From Vitis vinifera (taxonomy: Eukaryota; Streptophyta; Magnoliopsida; Vitales; Vitaceae), in the NCBI RefSeq assembly GCF_030704535.1, contig NC_081820.1, positions 26,579,001 to 26,643,000 on the forward strand: DNA of 64,000 nucleotides. The letters run 5' to 3'. A program made the position numbers and the translations under genes. Of this stretch, positions 11,001-22,127 are shown one piece after another (within the stretch, counting starts at the first letter, position 1; each line of letters opens with the position of its first letter). Below the pieces are notes generated by a model that was not told where the DNA came from, ran no database searches, and worked only from the letters and a program-made list of their open reading frames with translations.

Positions 11001-14000
11001 TCTCAAGTTCCTAAAATGGCATGGAGCTGAAGTAAAACTATTCAGTGAAACAAGCTCGACTCTTTTCTTTTTCTCTATGTGATTTTTACTTTTTATTTTT
11101 TATTTTTGAAATTGTATTCCATGTGGATATATCAATGAATATAGGGCATGATGATGGCACAGAACTTTTGGAGGAAGAAGCTTCAGATAAGCATACTGAA
11201 CCTCAAGTAAGAAGCTTCAATATGTTGGAAGATTCTTCATCTAGTCTTTGGTTCACTGATTCACCCTGTGAAATTTGTAGGTCTCCTCAGGACTGCCTCT
11301 GGTGCTCTCTGAGAAAGTCCATCGATCAAAGGTAGGCAAATATTTTGTTTTGGTCATTGTATACCGATTTCTTTGTACTACCTTCTCTTATGAATTTGAT
11401 TAAAGATTCTGAGTTGCGGTTTCAGAATGACTAACAAGCTCTCTCCAAATCATCAGGGAACTACATATTTTGCCCCGTGTAAATGATTATGGTCAATATT
11501 GCATTTTTTAAAATGAATTCTGAAAAATATGGATTTGCTTAGGATGAATACTGAAAATAATGCATTTAGGCCATGTCATGCCTTGTTATTTTCTTGCTTA
11601 CTGCTTGTTTGAAACCTATGTAAATACATCAAATGCTGTTAACCTGCATTTGTGGCAAGTTCATGACTGTTTAATATGATTACATCTCCATTTTTTTATG
11701 CCAAAATTTTCTTTGGTGTATCAATCAAGTGATCAGTGTGTTGTGCATCAAAGAAAGGAGTGTTGCTGCTGCCATTTCACCAAAAAAAGCTGGCTATGCT
11801 CCTTTGGTTCCTGATGTCATGGACTTTGGTTGGCCATGGGGTGAACTCATAACTTGATGGACTTGGTTTATCGCCAAATAATGCAAGACTGAAGATGGCT
11901 TGACTTCTGATACGGATTGAGATCCCCCCTATGGTGATCTCCTTCCGTGTAAAAGCTCAAGTGTCTTTGTGTTACCCTATCCCCATACAATATGCTATAA
12001 TGGCTATGAGAATGTTCGTCAACTGAAAGCATACCATCTCTGAAATATTCAACCTTCCTTTTATCAATTGTGTGTTAAAGTTCTTAGACCTTCTGGGGCT
12101 GGATGTGTATTTTAAAATGATTAGAGTCTTGTGCATCTAGTTGGAGAAAGCATTTATATTTGCAAGTCTAAAATGCTGTAGCTTTGTGAGTCTAAAATGC
12201 TGTCGCTTGTACTTAATTTTGTCACTATCCGTCCCTTTTATGGCTGGGTGAAGCGAGTTTGAATTAATGGTGTTTGGAGATTGATACATGGTTCTAATAA
12301 TTCCATCAGTTTTAAATGTGTTGTAAAAGGGCTTTCGTTTTTCCATTGAGAAGGCTGCTTCCCTGGAAATTAGGTAGCCGATCCATGTCTCATTTAGTCT
12401 TATATGCTGTATGCTAAGCTTGTGGAGTTGGACCCTCAACACTTCCTATTGAGGAAACTTGATCCAGCTTCCACCTCAGTACAACTTCTGTCCTACCCCC
12501 TCCCATTCCCTATATGCATTGCTACTGTTCCTTTCATCCAATACATTTATGCTGCTGTATAAATAAAGTCCATTTAGGAAAGCTGTTGGTAAGAGTTTTT
12601 TTGTATCTTTGCAGGCCCTTGTTGAGTGTGAAGGTGAATCTATAGATTTGAGCGGGGATATGGGTGCTGTTGGGCGAATAGTAATCTTGGATACCCCATC
12701 CAGAAATCATGAAATGTTCTTAGATTTGAAAGGTAATGTAGTGTGTTTTATGATGCTCATGGTTCTTTTGTTACTGATGATTGGTCTATTTCAGTGTTCT
12801 GTTTGGATCTGTAATTTAATCTCTCTTTATATCTAATAGAACTATGAAATAGCTCAGCCTGTCCTTGGTAGTAAATATTGTCACACTAGGTTTCATATGG
12901 AAACCAAGAGCTAGTGGGGATCTAGTTGTGCCTTCAAATTTAGAAGTTACTCAAGATTTGCTTAATCTGCCTTTTTATTGGTTTGCCTCATCAACATAGC
13001 TGTTTCTTTTGCAGATTTCTATACACAAGTAGCCTTCATCTAATTCCTTTCAAATTTTGGTTAACTTTGCAGGAACCATCTATAAAACAACAATAGTTCC
13101 TTCCAGGACATTCTGCATTGTAAGTCTATTTTTTAATCTTGACATTTTCACATTCCTAGCCTCAGATTATGCTATTAGCACAAATATGTAGCACGAAACC
13201 CTCATCTAATTTTGTATTCGATTAAAAGCAATTTGGTTGCTGCCATTTAACTCAGAATCTTCTTATTCAGGTCAGCTTTGGGCAGTCAGAAGCAAAGGTT
13301 TGTCCACCAATTTGTTCTTTTATCTTTTAGAGTTCTCACCTTTAATATTTTAAAGAAATAAGGTTAATTTTTTTGATGGGGGGTCCTTATTTTATCCTAA
13401 GATTTTTGTCCTCACAATTTAATGATTTTTTTTCATGTTTAAAACAGTCTCTTACTGGGAAAATGTGCACTTAATGTCTTCTGAGAAAAAGGCATGAATA
13501 GTTTTATTTTGTTTATTGACATGGAAATCTAAATTTCTGTATCAGGTGGAGGCTGTTATGAATGACTTTATTCAGCTGAAACCACAATCTAATGTTTACG
13601 AGGCTGAAACAATGGTTGAAGGTTAGCATTACTTTTTTTGAGTATTCAGTTAGAGTGATTGTTGGATTATTTCATATTTGTACTTTGTAGAAATGCATTT
13701 ACACTCCTTTCCATGCGATCGTTTCATGTATGCAGGAATACTGGAAGGATTTTCCTTTGATTCAGATGATGAGGCTGACAAGATGCCTAAAGCCAGTACT
13801 CGTCAAACTGATCAAAATGAGGGTGATGAAGAGCAAACCAATGGAAAAACGAAAGGGAAAGCTGAGAAAGCATCTGTATGCACCAGAAACTCCTTCAGTA
13901 ATTCAATGTTTTACTTCCATGAAATGATATAACTCTGCCTTTATGTAATATATTTATATATGTGGTTGATGGTGCTTTTTTTTCACTGGAAGCAGGGGGT

Positions 14001-14094
14001 GGTACGAAAAAAGGGTAAAACTGCAGGAGTGAAGCCACCAAAGAAAGTAAGAAAGAAAGCTCAAGTTCAAAAGAGAACCAAGACCAAGAAATGA
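8054..14094 (+). CDS. BIN4: BIN4 (MIDGET), plant topoisomerase VI complex accessory protein
   Basis: Twelve coding exons join in phase to 397 aa: 8054..8101, 8893..9088, 9220..9275, 10717..10990, 11145..11206, 11281..11331, 12615..12732, 13073..13119, 13271..13297, 13546..13621, 13736..13875, 13996..14094. BIN4 binds DNA and acts with the plant Topo VI subunits in the nucleus during endoreduplication; its loss in Arabidopsis gives dwarf, low-ploidy plants. The protein opens MGSSREESPDWLHCFQ, has Ser/Asp- and Lys-rich middle exons, then the conserved core ALVECEGESIDLSGDMGAVG, SRNHEMFLDLKGTIYKTTIV, SFGQSEAKVEAVMNDF and GFSFDSDDE, and ends in a basic AT-hook-like tail (RKKGKTAGVKPPKK). Exons 2-3 and 4-5 are duplicates of each other. 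The start was chosen because the SPDWL motif is the usual N-terminus. Confidence 0.92.
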
Positions 14095-14840
14095 AAAGGT
14101 TTTTCGTGTACACTTTATTCTTTTATGATACATACTATGAATCATCAAGTAATCAATCCCTAGTGACTTGCTTCCAATTTTCATAGTCAATAAGAAAACA
14201 ACAGAAATCAGAATTGTGATTTATTTTTCTCTAGTCTTTATTTCTTCTATTTGGGACCAGTAGTCCATGATGGTAGATTGTGTAATGGACATGACCTGTT
14301 GAATGCAGTTTGTCATTCTGATTTGTTTGCCAAAAATCGATAGGCCAAACTCCCAAACTTTTCATAGCATTCATCTATGGATCATGAACCAATTCAAAGG
14401 GATTTCTCAACTTGCGAATAACTCTTCGTCTTGCATTCCTTCTAGATACAATCTATTTCTTTCCAAGCATGGTACAAAAGAGGTTCTATTTTACAGCATA
14501 AAGAATCAGTTCATGGAAGCAAGCCACAAAGCCATCAGGGGTGCTTATAATAGTAAATGGAGGAGGAGGAGAAGGATTGACAATGAAAAGGGTAGGATGA
14601 TGTTTGAAGAGGAAACCATCCCCGCGATCTCTCCATTGTTCCGCCCTTGAAATAATGGACCTGGAAGTGGATCACTCGACCTCTTCATCCTGCATTACAG
14701 ACAACATTCTCAAAAGAAAGACAAGAGAGGAAACTGACTGACACATGGCAGAAACGCCGCTTTCTGCAGGGTTTTGCAAGCCTTCCATCCACTCCAGAAG
14801 AGAAAAAGAAGAAGCTGAAAACGTTAGGATGGGAGAAAGC
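14095..14840. other. Space between the convergent BIN4 and thaumatin-like genes
   Basis: Holds the two 3' untranslated regions. An ORF at 14303..14650 (+) has no recognisable motif and I do not support it. Confidence 0.4.
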
Positions 14841-14844
14841 TGTG

Positions 14845-15679
14845 TTACCCATTGGCATTGGGACAAAAGATGATGGCATACTCATAAGCCTTGCATGTAA
14901 AAGTGCTTGTGCCATCATCAAAAGCATAGCTGTAAGCCCTGGGGCAAGCTCTCTTGAAGATGCTGGAATAGAAGGATGGGCGGCATGTTGATGGATTTGC
15001 AAACTCCCCACTGCAGCAGTACTGGTCCAGCCCAAATGCGTCACAAGCACTCCTGCATGCAACTACCCCCCCTTCCTCTCCACTATTCCCCACCACCTGA
15101 AGCTCTTTTGGACAACCTGTTTCGTTTCATTTTCAGAAATTTATAAGGATTGTGTTATTCTAGTGCTCAGGTTCCATTCAAACATGAGTAAAGTAAGATT
15201 GTACCTATGTTGATGTCTGAAGCACAGCCTGTAGCATTGCAGCCACCATAAACTCCTCTTGGTACAGCAATCAGTGGGAGATTGTATCCATCCACAAAGC
15301 TAACATCATAGAAATCTTTATCAGTACCTGCTCCTAGGGTTATCTCAAAGAGTGATGTGGGTGGAGCAGCCCCAATCCCATCACACTCCAGCCTCCCACC
15401 ACAGTCCCCAGTCTGGCAAGTGCCTGCTCCCGACTCATCGAATGTGCAACCTGTCCTCGCCCAGATTCGACCCGACCATCCTGGAGATGTTGGAATTCTG
15501 ATACTCTGGCCAGACTCCAATTGCAATCCAGTGGTAGGAAGCTGCGGCGTACCCGAACCCGCCAGTGTGCCAGGCCAGATGGTATGAGGGCAGTTGTTTG
15601 TTATAGTAAATGTGCAAGATGATGGGGAGGATAAGACAGAAATGGCAATGAGAAACAAAGTGAAGCTCCAGGATAGCAT
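14845..15679 (-). CDS. Thaumatin-like protein (PR-5 family), secreted
   Basis: Two exons, 15205..15679 and 14845..15116, join in phase to 248 aa. A signal peptide (MLSWSFTLFLIAISVLSS) precedes the thaumatin fold. All sixteen conserved cysteines are present in the mature part (seven in exon 1, nine in exon 2), plus one extra Cys at the signal peptide end. The acidic-cleft residues known as REDDD can be placed: Arg in GRIWARTGC, Glu in LFEITLG, two Asp in DFYDVSFVDGYNLP and Asp in CDAFGLDQYCC. Thaumatin-like proteins are apoplastic, bind beta-glucans or membranes and act in defence, ripening or stress. The length is typical of the large (22-26 kDa) class. The C-terminus stops right after FCPNANG, so no vacuolar extension or GPI tail is seen. 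Confidence 0.93.
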
Positions 15680-15689
15680 TGTAAAAGAG

Positions 15690-16870
15690 TGATAGCCGGT
15701 AGGTTTTCCAAGTTTCCGATCAATGAGGGGTTCAGTTGTTGCGGAGAGTGGTGGATATTGCTGAACACTTCAGATGGTCAGAACCCAAGCTGTTGGGGAG
15801 GGGATGCAGGACTAAAAGCCTAGGTTGCCTTGCTGAATATTTCAGCCGCAAGGTGACCCTTCCGGGTTTAGTATTTCTTTCAATCTTGGATGGCCCCATT
15901 GAGAAGCAATGCCTTCCTTATCAACTGCATAGGACATTTTCTTGATGACACAAATGGATTTCAGCAGGCCCCACTCAATCAGAATAGATCACATTCTCTG
16001 AAGCAAAAGATGGCAGCTGAAATATAAAAGACCCAGGATAGATTTCAGTAACCACATCAAACAAAGAATCTAGATCCAATGAGGAAAAAACACACATACT
16101 CCAGTAACTCCACCCAGGTTGGTATTTTATCAATACCCAAAAGGAGAATTCCCTTTCAAGAATGGAGAACAAGGTGAATCCCCAGCAATCCCAAGAGTGG
16201 AGAAAAGTATCAATGTATGTTCTAAGAGTAGACTTTGGAGGGTATTGATGCATTTTGTTAGTGGTGGCTGTCACAGTTCTCTTGGGGATAAGCTTGAGGA
16301 GAGGGCTATGTATGTGGCCTAGTCTCTCTCTTAGAACATCATTCTACCATTCAAGAGATTGCAATTTAGAATGAATTTACAAATCCAGGGACTTTAGACC
16401 TCTCTCTCTCATACCCAATAGGCTTGGCTTCTCACAGCCTCAATCAAACCCACTCATCAATCTCCAACCTGTTTCATCTAGTTCCAAGCATTCCAAATAA
16501 GAAAAAAGAACAAAAATCTCCCTATAAAATTCAAGGAAAGTTGAAATAAAGTGACAATTCTCAGGAATAACTAACCATCAATCAATCAAATCAACTTCAA
16601 GGAATACCCTCATAATCATATTCTCAAACAAAAAAGGGAAACAAATAATTTAAAAACCAAAAGCAATCCTCCAGATAACCATGAATACAAAATTCTTATT
16701 AAATAAACTTTTACCCATCCTACGAAAAGATACTTGTACAATGTGCATTATAAATTACGATACAGGCCAAGAATATAAATAAATAAATAAATAAATAACA
16801 AAGTAGCACTATTGTTATTTTACTAGCCTCATTTCAGCTAGGAAGCATTGCTTCAAGTTCTAAGGCACAT
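15690..16870. other. Upstream region of the thaumatin-like gene, no gene seen
   Basis: Short ORFs on both strands lack recognisable motifs. It contains an ATAA microsatellite at about 16777..16798. Promoter elements of the thaumatin-like gene are presumably here but I cannot place a specific one. Confidence 0.35.
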
Positions 16871-16879
16871 AAAATTCCT

Positions 16880-17460
16880 GGGGGAGTTAAGGGGTGTGAT
16901 CTCGCATTTTCACATCCGTTCTCACTTGATGACGAGAGTCATTTTTTTGTTTGTAAAAAACTTTTTTTTTTTCTTAAATAATGGAGTTGTCACTTACTTT
17001 TATTTTATTTTTTAAAAGAAAAAACAAAATAAGAAAACAAAACCCTAAATTTATGTTTGGTTCCTGTAAAATACTAAGGAAAGAAAAAAAATGTAAAAGA
17101 AAATGATTTTTTCATATTTGATTGTCTTATGAAAAATATCAAAGAAAATCAAATATAATTAAAACTAATTAAAAATTTATGTATTTTTAAATTATTTAAT
17201 CTTTATATTAATGAGTTAAAATAAATAAAATGAGTTTGAAGTAACAAAAATAATAATTTATCAACTTTTAATCTATTTTTTTTATTTTCCTTTGACTTTT
17301 TCTTTATATTTTCTTTTCCTTGTATTTTCCTTCAAATTTTCTGGGAACTAAACATAGCATAAATGTGACTCCTAAAAGAAAAGATAGGTCTATGAAAACC
17401 AATTTGGATCGAGGGTTAAGTTACTTATCGAGAAGGTACAATGAAAAATCATAACATCTC
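16880..17460 (-). mobile_element. Fragment of a non-coding LTR-retrotransposon-type element, minus orientation
   Basis: Read on the minus strand, this stretch carries the same ordered blocks as 20825..21075 read on the plus strand: a TTCTCGATAAGTAAC / TTCCGATAAGTAAC block, a GGAGTCACA block followed by an AGGGTTTT-type block, an AAATAAAA(T/G)AA(A/G)TAAGTG run, and a CGTCATCAAGTGAGAACG / TGCCATCGAGTGGGAAACG block. The GTGGCGACTCC-type sequence is common in plant gypsy-class elements near the internal border. It is a broken fossil without coding capacity, and is itself interrupted by a small inverted-repeat element at 17050..17358. Confidence 0.55.
17050..17358. mobile_element. Inverted-repeat element (TATGTTTGGTTCC family) nested in the LTR-type fragment
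   Basis: About 310 bp, AT-rich, no ORF. The left end reads TATGTTTGGTTCCTGTAAAA and the right end on the other strand TGCTATGTTTAGTTCCCAGA. The sequence on each side belongs to the LTR-type fragment and is continuous with the uninterrupted copy at 20.9 kb, which dates this insertion as younger than the fragment. Confidence 0.65.
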
Positions 17461-18480
17461 TCTAAACACTAAAAGCTAAGTTTCTACTAAGTTAAGATAA
17501 TTGTGAGGACTAACTAATCAATTCATGGATATAATGAACTAAATAGACATATTAACACAATTCATTAATTTAATAAAGAAAGGTGTGACGCTTCCAGAAA
17601 ACACAAAAATTAAATAACAAACAATAACATCACATTATGTTCTAAGCAGTCACATATTCCATAACAAGTTGAATTTAATATCATACAATCTTAACACAAC
17701 AAGCAAACACTAATAGACATTGTTCAATTACAAGCTTTAATTTAAATAAATGGTGAAGAAAAGGTTTGTATACCTGGTTTTGCGTCTTAAAGCGCTTTCA
17801 TAGAAATGAGATTAATTAAAAAATAATAGTAATGAATTCAAAAAGGAATCATAAACTAAACTTATATATAATTAATGTCAAATTTATTCACAAGTGGGCT
17901 TCTTTATAAAATAAAAAAAATCCACAAATGGTCCAAACAAGGGATTCTACAAAATAAATCTAAAAGAAATATCTAGAAGTTAAGTTTCATCATGAAAATT
18001 TTTAGAGAATATGTCCTATGTCTAATCATCATCCAAGTGATCAAATTAATCAACTAGCTCTTATTTAGTACTAGATTTCATAACAATGTAAAATCTTGTT
18101 CCACTTACAAGTAGAGTCCTGTTTTGATTACAAGTAGAGTTCTATTAGAATTGTGTTAGTGACCTATAAAAGTAGGTCACCTTTCACTCTCTTTATACTA
18201 CAATTTTTCAGAGAGTTTTTCATATATCTATATAAAGGAATGTTTCAGAACACGAGTTGTACATGTCTTACTTACAGAGTGCACCTAAGTGAGATTATCT
18301 GATGGTTGAATCCTGGAGGTAGATCATTGGTATCCTAGTGCATCGAGTTCATCTTAGAGGATGATGAATCTATTTCAAGGACAATACTTATCATACCTCA
18401 ATCGATAAGTTTTTCTTCTTATTCATTTTGGTTTTTTTATTTTTATTTTTTTATTTTTTTTATTTTATGTATTTTGAGCT
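17460..18480. other. Probable LTR-type element debris
   Basis: No gene. Around 18055..18420 the sequence has a TATAAAAGTAGG-type TATA box, repeated AAGTAGAGT blocks and a purine/pyrimidine layout like the promoter and transcribed part of a copia-type LTR. I could not find matching ends, so the family is uncertain and the element is only a fossil fragment. Confidence 0.3.
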
Positions 18481-19875
18481 AGTACTTTGACTCATACCCT
18501 TAAACCAACATGGGATAGCTGACATGGGTTAATGAAGTATATCTTAGGCAGCCAAAAAGATAATTACAAAATGAGAGATCAGACTGTTAATGTGGGCTGA
18601 GTTGATATGGTTTTGGGCAGCCGAAAAGTGGGTTGAAGCAAAGAAGAATGGACGGCTTGATGGGGGTTAATTCGACATGCCTTGGGCAGCTAGAAAAATG
18701 GGTATGGTTATAACAGGGAAGGAGGGTTGATGACATGTGTGTTGAGGTGTGTTGGGCAGCTAAAGCTGAGCTGCAGCAGAGGACAATGGACGACTGGTGC
18801 AAGGTGTATTTGGCATGGCTAGTTGTAGGGGTTAAAGTATGGGTTAAGGTGTTGTAGACCCCTCCCTGGAGAGAGAAGAAAGCTGTTTTTTTGTTTGTTT
18901 CGTATATAATCTTCTGACCACCCCGGGAATTAAGGGGATGGGGGGGCCAGATGGGACATGAGAGGGGCAGAGAGTAGGTGAGGGCTGTGGGAAGAAAGGT
19001 GGGAAAAGAAAAAAATATCTAGGAGGGAGGACTAGGGAAAAAGGAGGAGGAATCAGAGAGGGAGGACTGGCAGGCTTTGGGGATCACATTTCTATTAGAA
19101 AGGGGAGCTCTCTCAGGTGCGGGTTTCATGAGTTTTCGATCCATGTCTTCTGACCACATCGTGTCTCATGCATTCTTCTGGTGGTTTAGATTTCAGCCAA
19201 TGTTGGGATGCATTTTGCTTTGCTATACTCTCATTTGTTTTTTTCTATTATTTCATCTTTGTTTTCGCTTTGATATCATTTGAGAATATCCATTCAAGGG
19301 CACACACTTTGCAATGTAAGAAATCTTGCAAAGAGAAGAGCTTAAGAGCTCCATATGCACACTAACAGCATTTAAAGTGGAGATCCTTTCAATATATTGG
19401 ATAAGAAACAGCACACAGCAATCATGCATGGCCATCCTCGCTGTTCTCATACCTTGAAACATTCACACCCATTAAAACCGTCCTCTACCCTTCTATCACT
19501 CATACCCATTAAACCCATTTTCTCTCACTACCTCTCTTGTTCATCCCTACCATGCCTGCACAGCCACCATTCCTCATTTCCCTCGCACCTCATGTCCGTC
19601 AAGCCCACCCTTTTCTCATCTCTATCGTTTCTTTGCACGTGCATGGAGTCCCCTACACATAGCTACCCCGCCACCTCTCGCATGCATGAAGCCCCTGTAG
19701 CTGAGGAGAAGAAGGAGCACGTGGATGCGCCGGGAAGGGGACGCGCGTCAGCTTCCGTTCTCTGGCAGCTGTTCTGACATGGTGGGGTCGCCGCTGCCGC
19801 CGCGGGGAGGTGGCTGTCGGTGCTGAAGCCAGGCGCAGGGGAGAGGAAGATAGGAAGAAGATGAAGTTGGTTTTT

Positions 19876-20012
19876 GGGCTTGACTAGGTTTGGGCTTGAG
19901 GGTTGCTGATGGACTTGGGCTTGACTAGGTTTGGGCTTGAAGGTTGCTGGTGGACTTGGTGGATTTGGGTTTGACTAGGTTTGGGTTTTATTAGGGTTGC
20001 TGATGGACTAGG
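19876..20012. repeat. Minisatellite, three units of about 41-50 bp
   Basis: Units start at 19876, 19917 and 19967, each built as GGG(C/T)TTGACTAGGTTTGGG followed by a GGTTGCTG(A/G)TGGACT block. The third unit has a small insertion. Confidence 0.75.
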
Positions 20013-20075
20013 TTTAGGCTTTGTTATTATTATTATTAATTTAACTTTTAAAATATTATTATTATCATTATTATT

Positions 20076-20290
20076 AATTCAACTTTCAAAATCTATATTC
20101 TCGCAGTTTAATTTCTCAAAGTTCATTTCTTATCATTACTATTATTATTAATTCCACATTCCAAATCTATGTTCTCGCAGTCCAATTTCTCAAAGTTCAT
20201 TTCTTATAATTACTATAATTACGCATTCAACTTCCAAAATCCATATTCTCGCAAATCAATTTCCTAAAGTTCATCTCTCATTTTCTTTGA
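20076..20290. repeat. Three tandem units of about 73-75 bp
   Basis: Units begin at about 20076, 20150 and 20223 and share AATTC(A/C)AC followed by TATTCTCGCA and CAAAGTTCATTTCT blocks. The trinucleotide run ATT lies between units. Confidence 0.7.
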
Positions 20291-20824
20291 CAAATTTCAA
20301 TTTAATTACCGAAGCTCTAATCTTTTAAAGTTAATTCCAAATATTCCAATTTTCAAATAAACTTCAATAATCCAGTTTTCACTCGAATGGTTTTAATCCC
20401 ATTTCAATTCCTAAATAATCTTCTGGTATTCTTGATTTTATATAAGCAATAGTGAATTTTTCATAATTCTAAAACACGGAATTTGTGAGACTGGTTCGTG
20501 AATAATAAATTGGGCTTTGGTGGGGGGCACTATGTTTGATCCCTACTGATTGTCAACTATTGTGCTTAATATATTTTGCTTGATTTTCATTTTGCACCCC
20601 GATATGCATGAACTATAATTTGTATTCGTTAATTGTGTACTAATCTCATTTCTTGATAGCGCATTGTGGCTCGTGGCCCAGGTACGCATACACTTTCATT
20701 CTGATACTTCACTATACATGTTCCGATTCTCATATGTGCATGATCATTCAGGATATTCATTGATTTACTCATCAATTGCCACGTCAGCTTTATTTTATTA
20801 GTAGAGACCTGACTTTAGGGACTT

Positions 20825-21075
20825 AGAGGGGTGCTACGGTTTTTACCGTACCTTTCCGATAAGTAACCTGATCCCCGAACCCGTTTCGGTTTTTCGTAGA
20901 CTAACCTTTTCCAAAACAAGGAGTCACACTTAGGGTTTTTATTTCTTATTTTGTTTACCCTTTTAAAAATAAAATAAAAATAAGTGGCGACTCCAAGTCA
21001 TTTTCTTAATTAATTAATCATCTTTCAAAATAAAAATCGAGCTTGCCATCGAGTGGGAAACGCATTGAGCATGAA
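20825..21075 (+). mobile_element. Fragment of the same non-coding LTR-type family, plus orientation
   Basis: Carries ACCTTTCCGATAAGTAACC, GGAGTCACACTTAGGG, AAGTGGCGACTCC and GAGTGGGAAACGCATT blocks in order, mirroring 16880..17460 on the opposite strand. Broken fossil with no coding capacity. Confidence 0.55.
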
Positions 21076-21239
21076 ATGTGGGGTCCATAGGTGTGCTTTT
21101 AGGCAGCAAGATAAATGGGTTACAACATGTGGTGGATTTTGAGCAACCCATATCATGGAGAAATATTGGTTTGGTGATATTTCGGGATAAATCCCACGAA
21201 ATCGGCGACATCACGTGTTACAGTGAAGTCAATGTGCTA

Positions 21240-21350
21240 CAGTGTCGCTACAGTGCCTTCTCCTTTTGCTTCAGAGGGGATTTGAACCCCAAACCAAAAG
21301 GTTTGGGGTGCACTCCACTAGTCATTCGGGCAAACTTGCCTTTGGTATAT
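21240..21350 (-). mobile_element. tRNA-derived SINE-like relic
   Basis: On the minus strand 21276..21290 reads GGGGTTCAAATCCCC, a good tRNA T-arm and RNA polymerase III B-box. About 35 bases upstream lies TGACTAGTGGAGTGCACC, resembling the A-box region of plant SINEs (TGGCTAAGTGGTAGAGCACC type), with the spacing expected for a tRNA-like promoter. No complete cloverleaf can be folded by eye, so it is a SINE head or an old tRNA relic rather than a working tRNA gene. Confidence 0.4.
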
Positions 21351-21358
21351 ATTGTACA

Positions 21359-21432
21359 CTAAACTTATATATATTTAAACTCATTATATAAAGAACTAAA
21401 CTTATATATATTTAAACTCATTATATAAAGAA
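21359..21432. repeat. 37-bp tandem duplication
   Basis: Two adjacent near-identical copies of an AT-rich unit starting ACTAAACTTATATATATTT and ending ATTATATAAAG. Confidence 0.85.
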
Positions 21433-21434
21433 AA

Positions 21435-21960
21435 TATTAAAAGAATATTTTAAAGAGCAAATTAGTTATAATTATTTTATAATTAAATGCAAAATTTTCT
21501 TTTAATTGATTACCAAAAATATAAAAATTATATAATTTTCTTCATAATGTTTTTAATATCATTAATAATAAATTAAATATTAAAAAAATTATATATCATA
21601 ATTTATTTTATATTGTTTAATACAATTGAATTAAATGGATCATAATTTTAATATTAATATATATTTTAAAATTAGACATATTATAATCAAATATCATAAT
21701 ATTAGATGTAATTTAATAATAAATGTACACTTATAAAATTCATATTTTAATATACGATATTATTATCAAATATGATAAATCATGTTATACATATATCAAA
21801 TTTTTCAATAAAATAACTTTAAAATGTCTATTATACTTTTAATTATATTATTATGAGATTTTTCTTACATTTTTATAAGTTTTTAACAATTTTAAGCCTA
21901 TCAATATTTTTTAAAAAAATATCCGGGAATATATCTATATCCGTAGTACCGTATTTTCAT
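21435..21960. other. Extremely AT-rich stretch, nothing seen
   Basis: Long runs of A/T with frequent ATATTA; no gene or recognisable element ends. Confidence 0.4.
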
Positions 21961-22127
21961 CCTTGGCAATGAGAATGGACGGCTAGTGCAAGCTACAAAA
22001 GGCTAGGGTCAACTCGGTGAATGGTTTGTATGAGCTGGAATCACAAAGGAATGGTGCATGAGATGGGTCTTGGCCCTTGGGTTGATGGCCCATGATAACA
22101 TTTGATGAACGGCTGCCATAGTTAATA

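Larger units (their letters stand above)
18480..20825. mobile_element. Non-coding LTR-type repeat region with internal repeats
   Basis: GGGCAGC-containing segments recur around 18550, 18615, 18685 and 18755 together with variants of AATGGACGGCT or AATGGACGACT, and the same theme reappears at about 21095-21110 and 21970 beyond the fragment at 20.9 kb. Two minisatellites (listed separately) lie inside. No protein-coding retroelement domain could be recognised, so this looks like a large non-autonomous LTR-type element or several old pieces, broken. Confidence 0.4.

Noticed and set aside
14303-14650. 115-aa ORF between BIN4 and the thaumatin-like gene
   Set aside because: No motif and located where the two 3' untranslated regions meet.
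19397-19777. 126-aa ORF within the LTR-type region
   Set aside because: His/Ser/Pro-rich, no domain, and lies in repeat-derived sequence.
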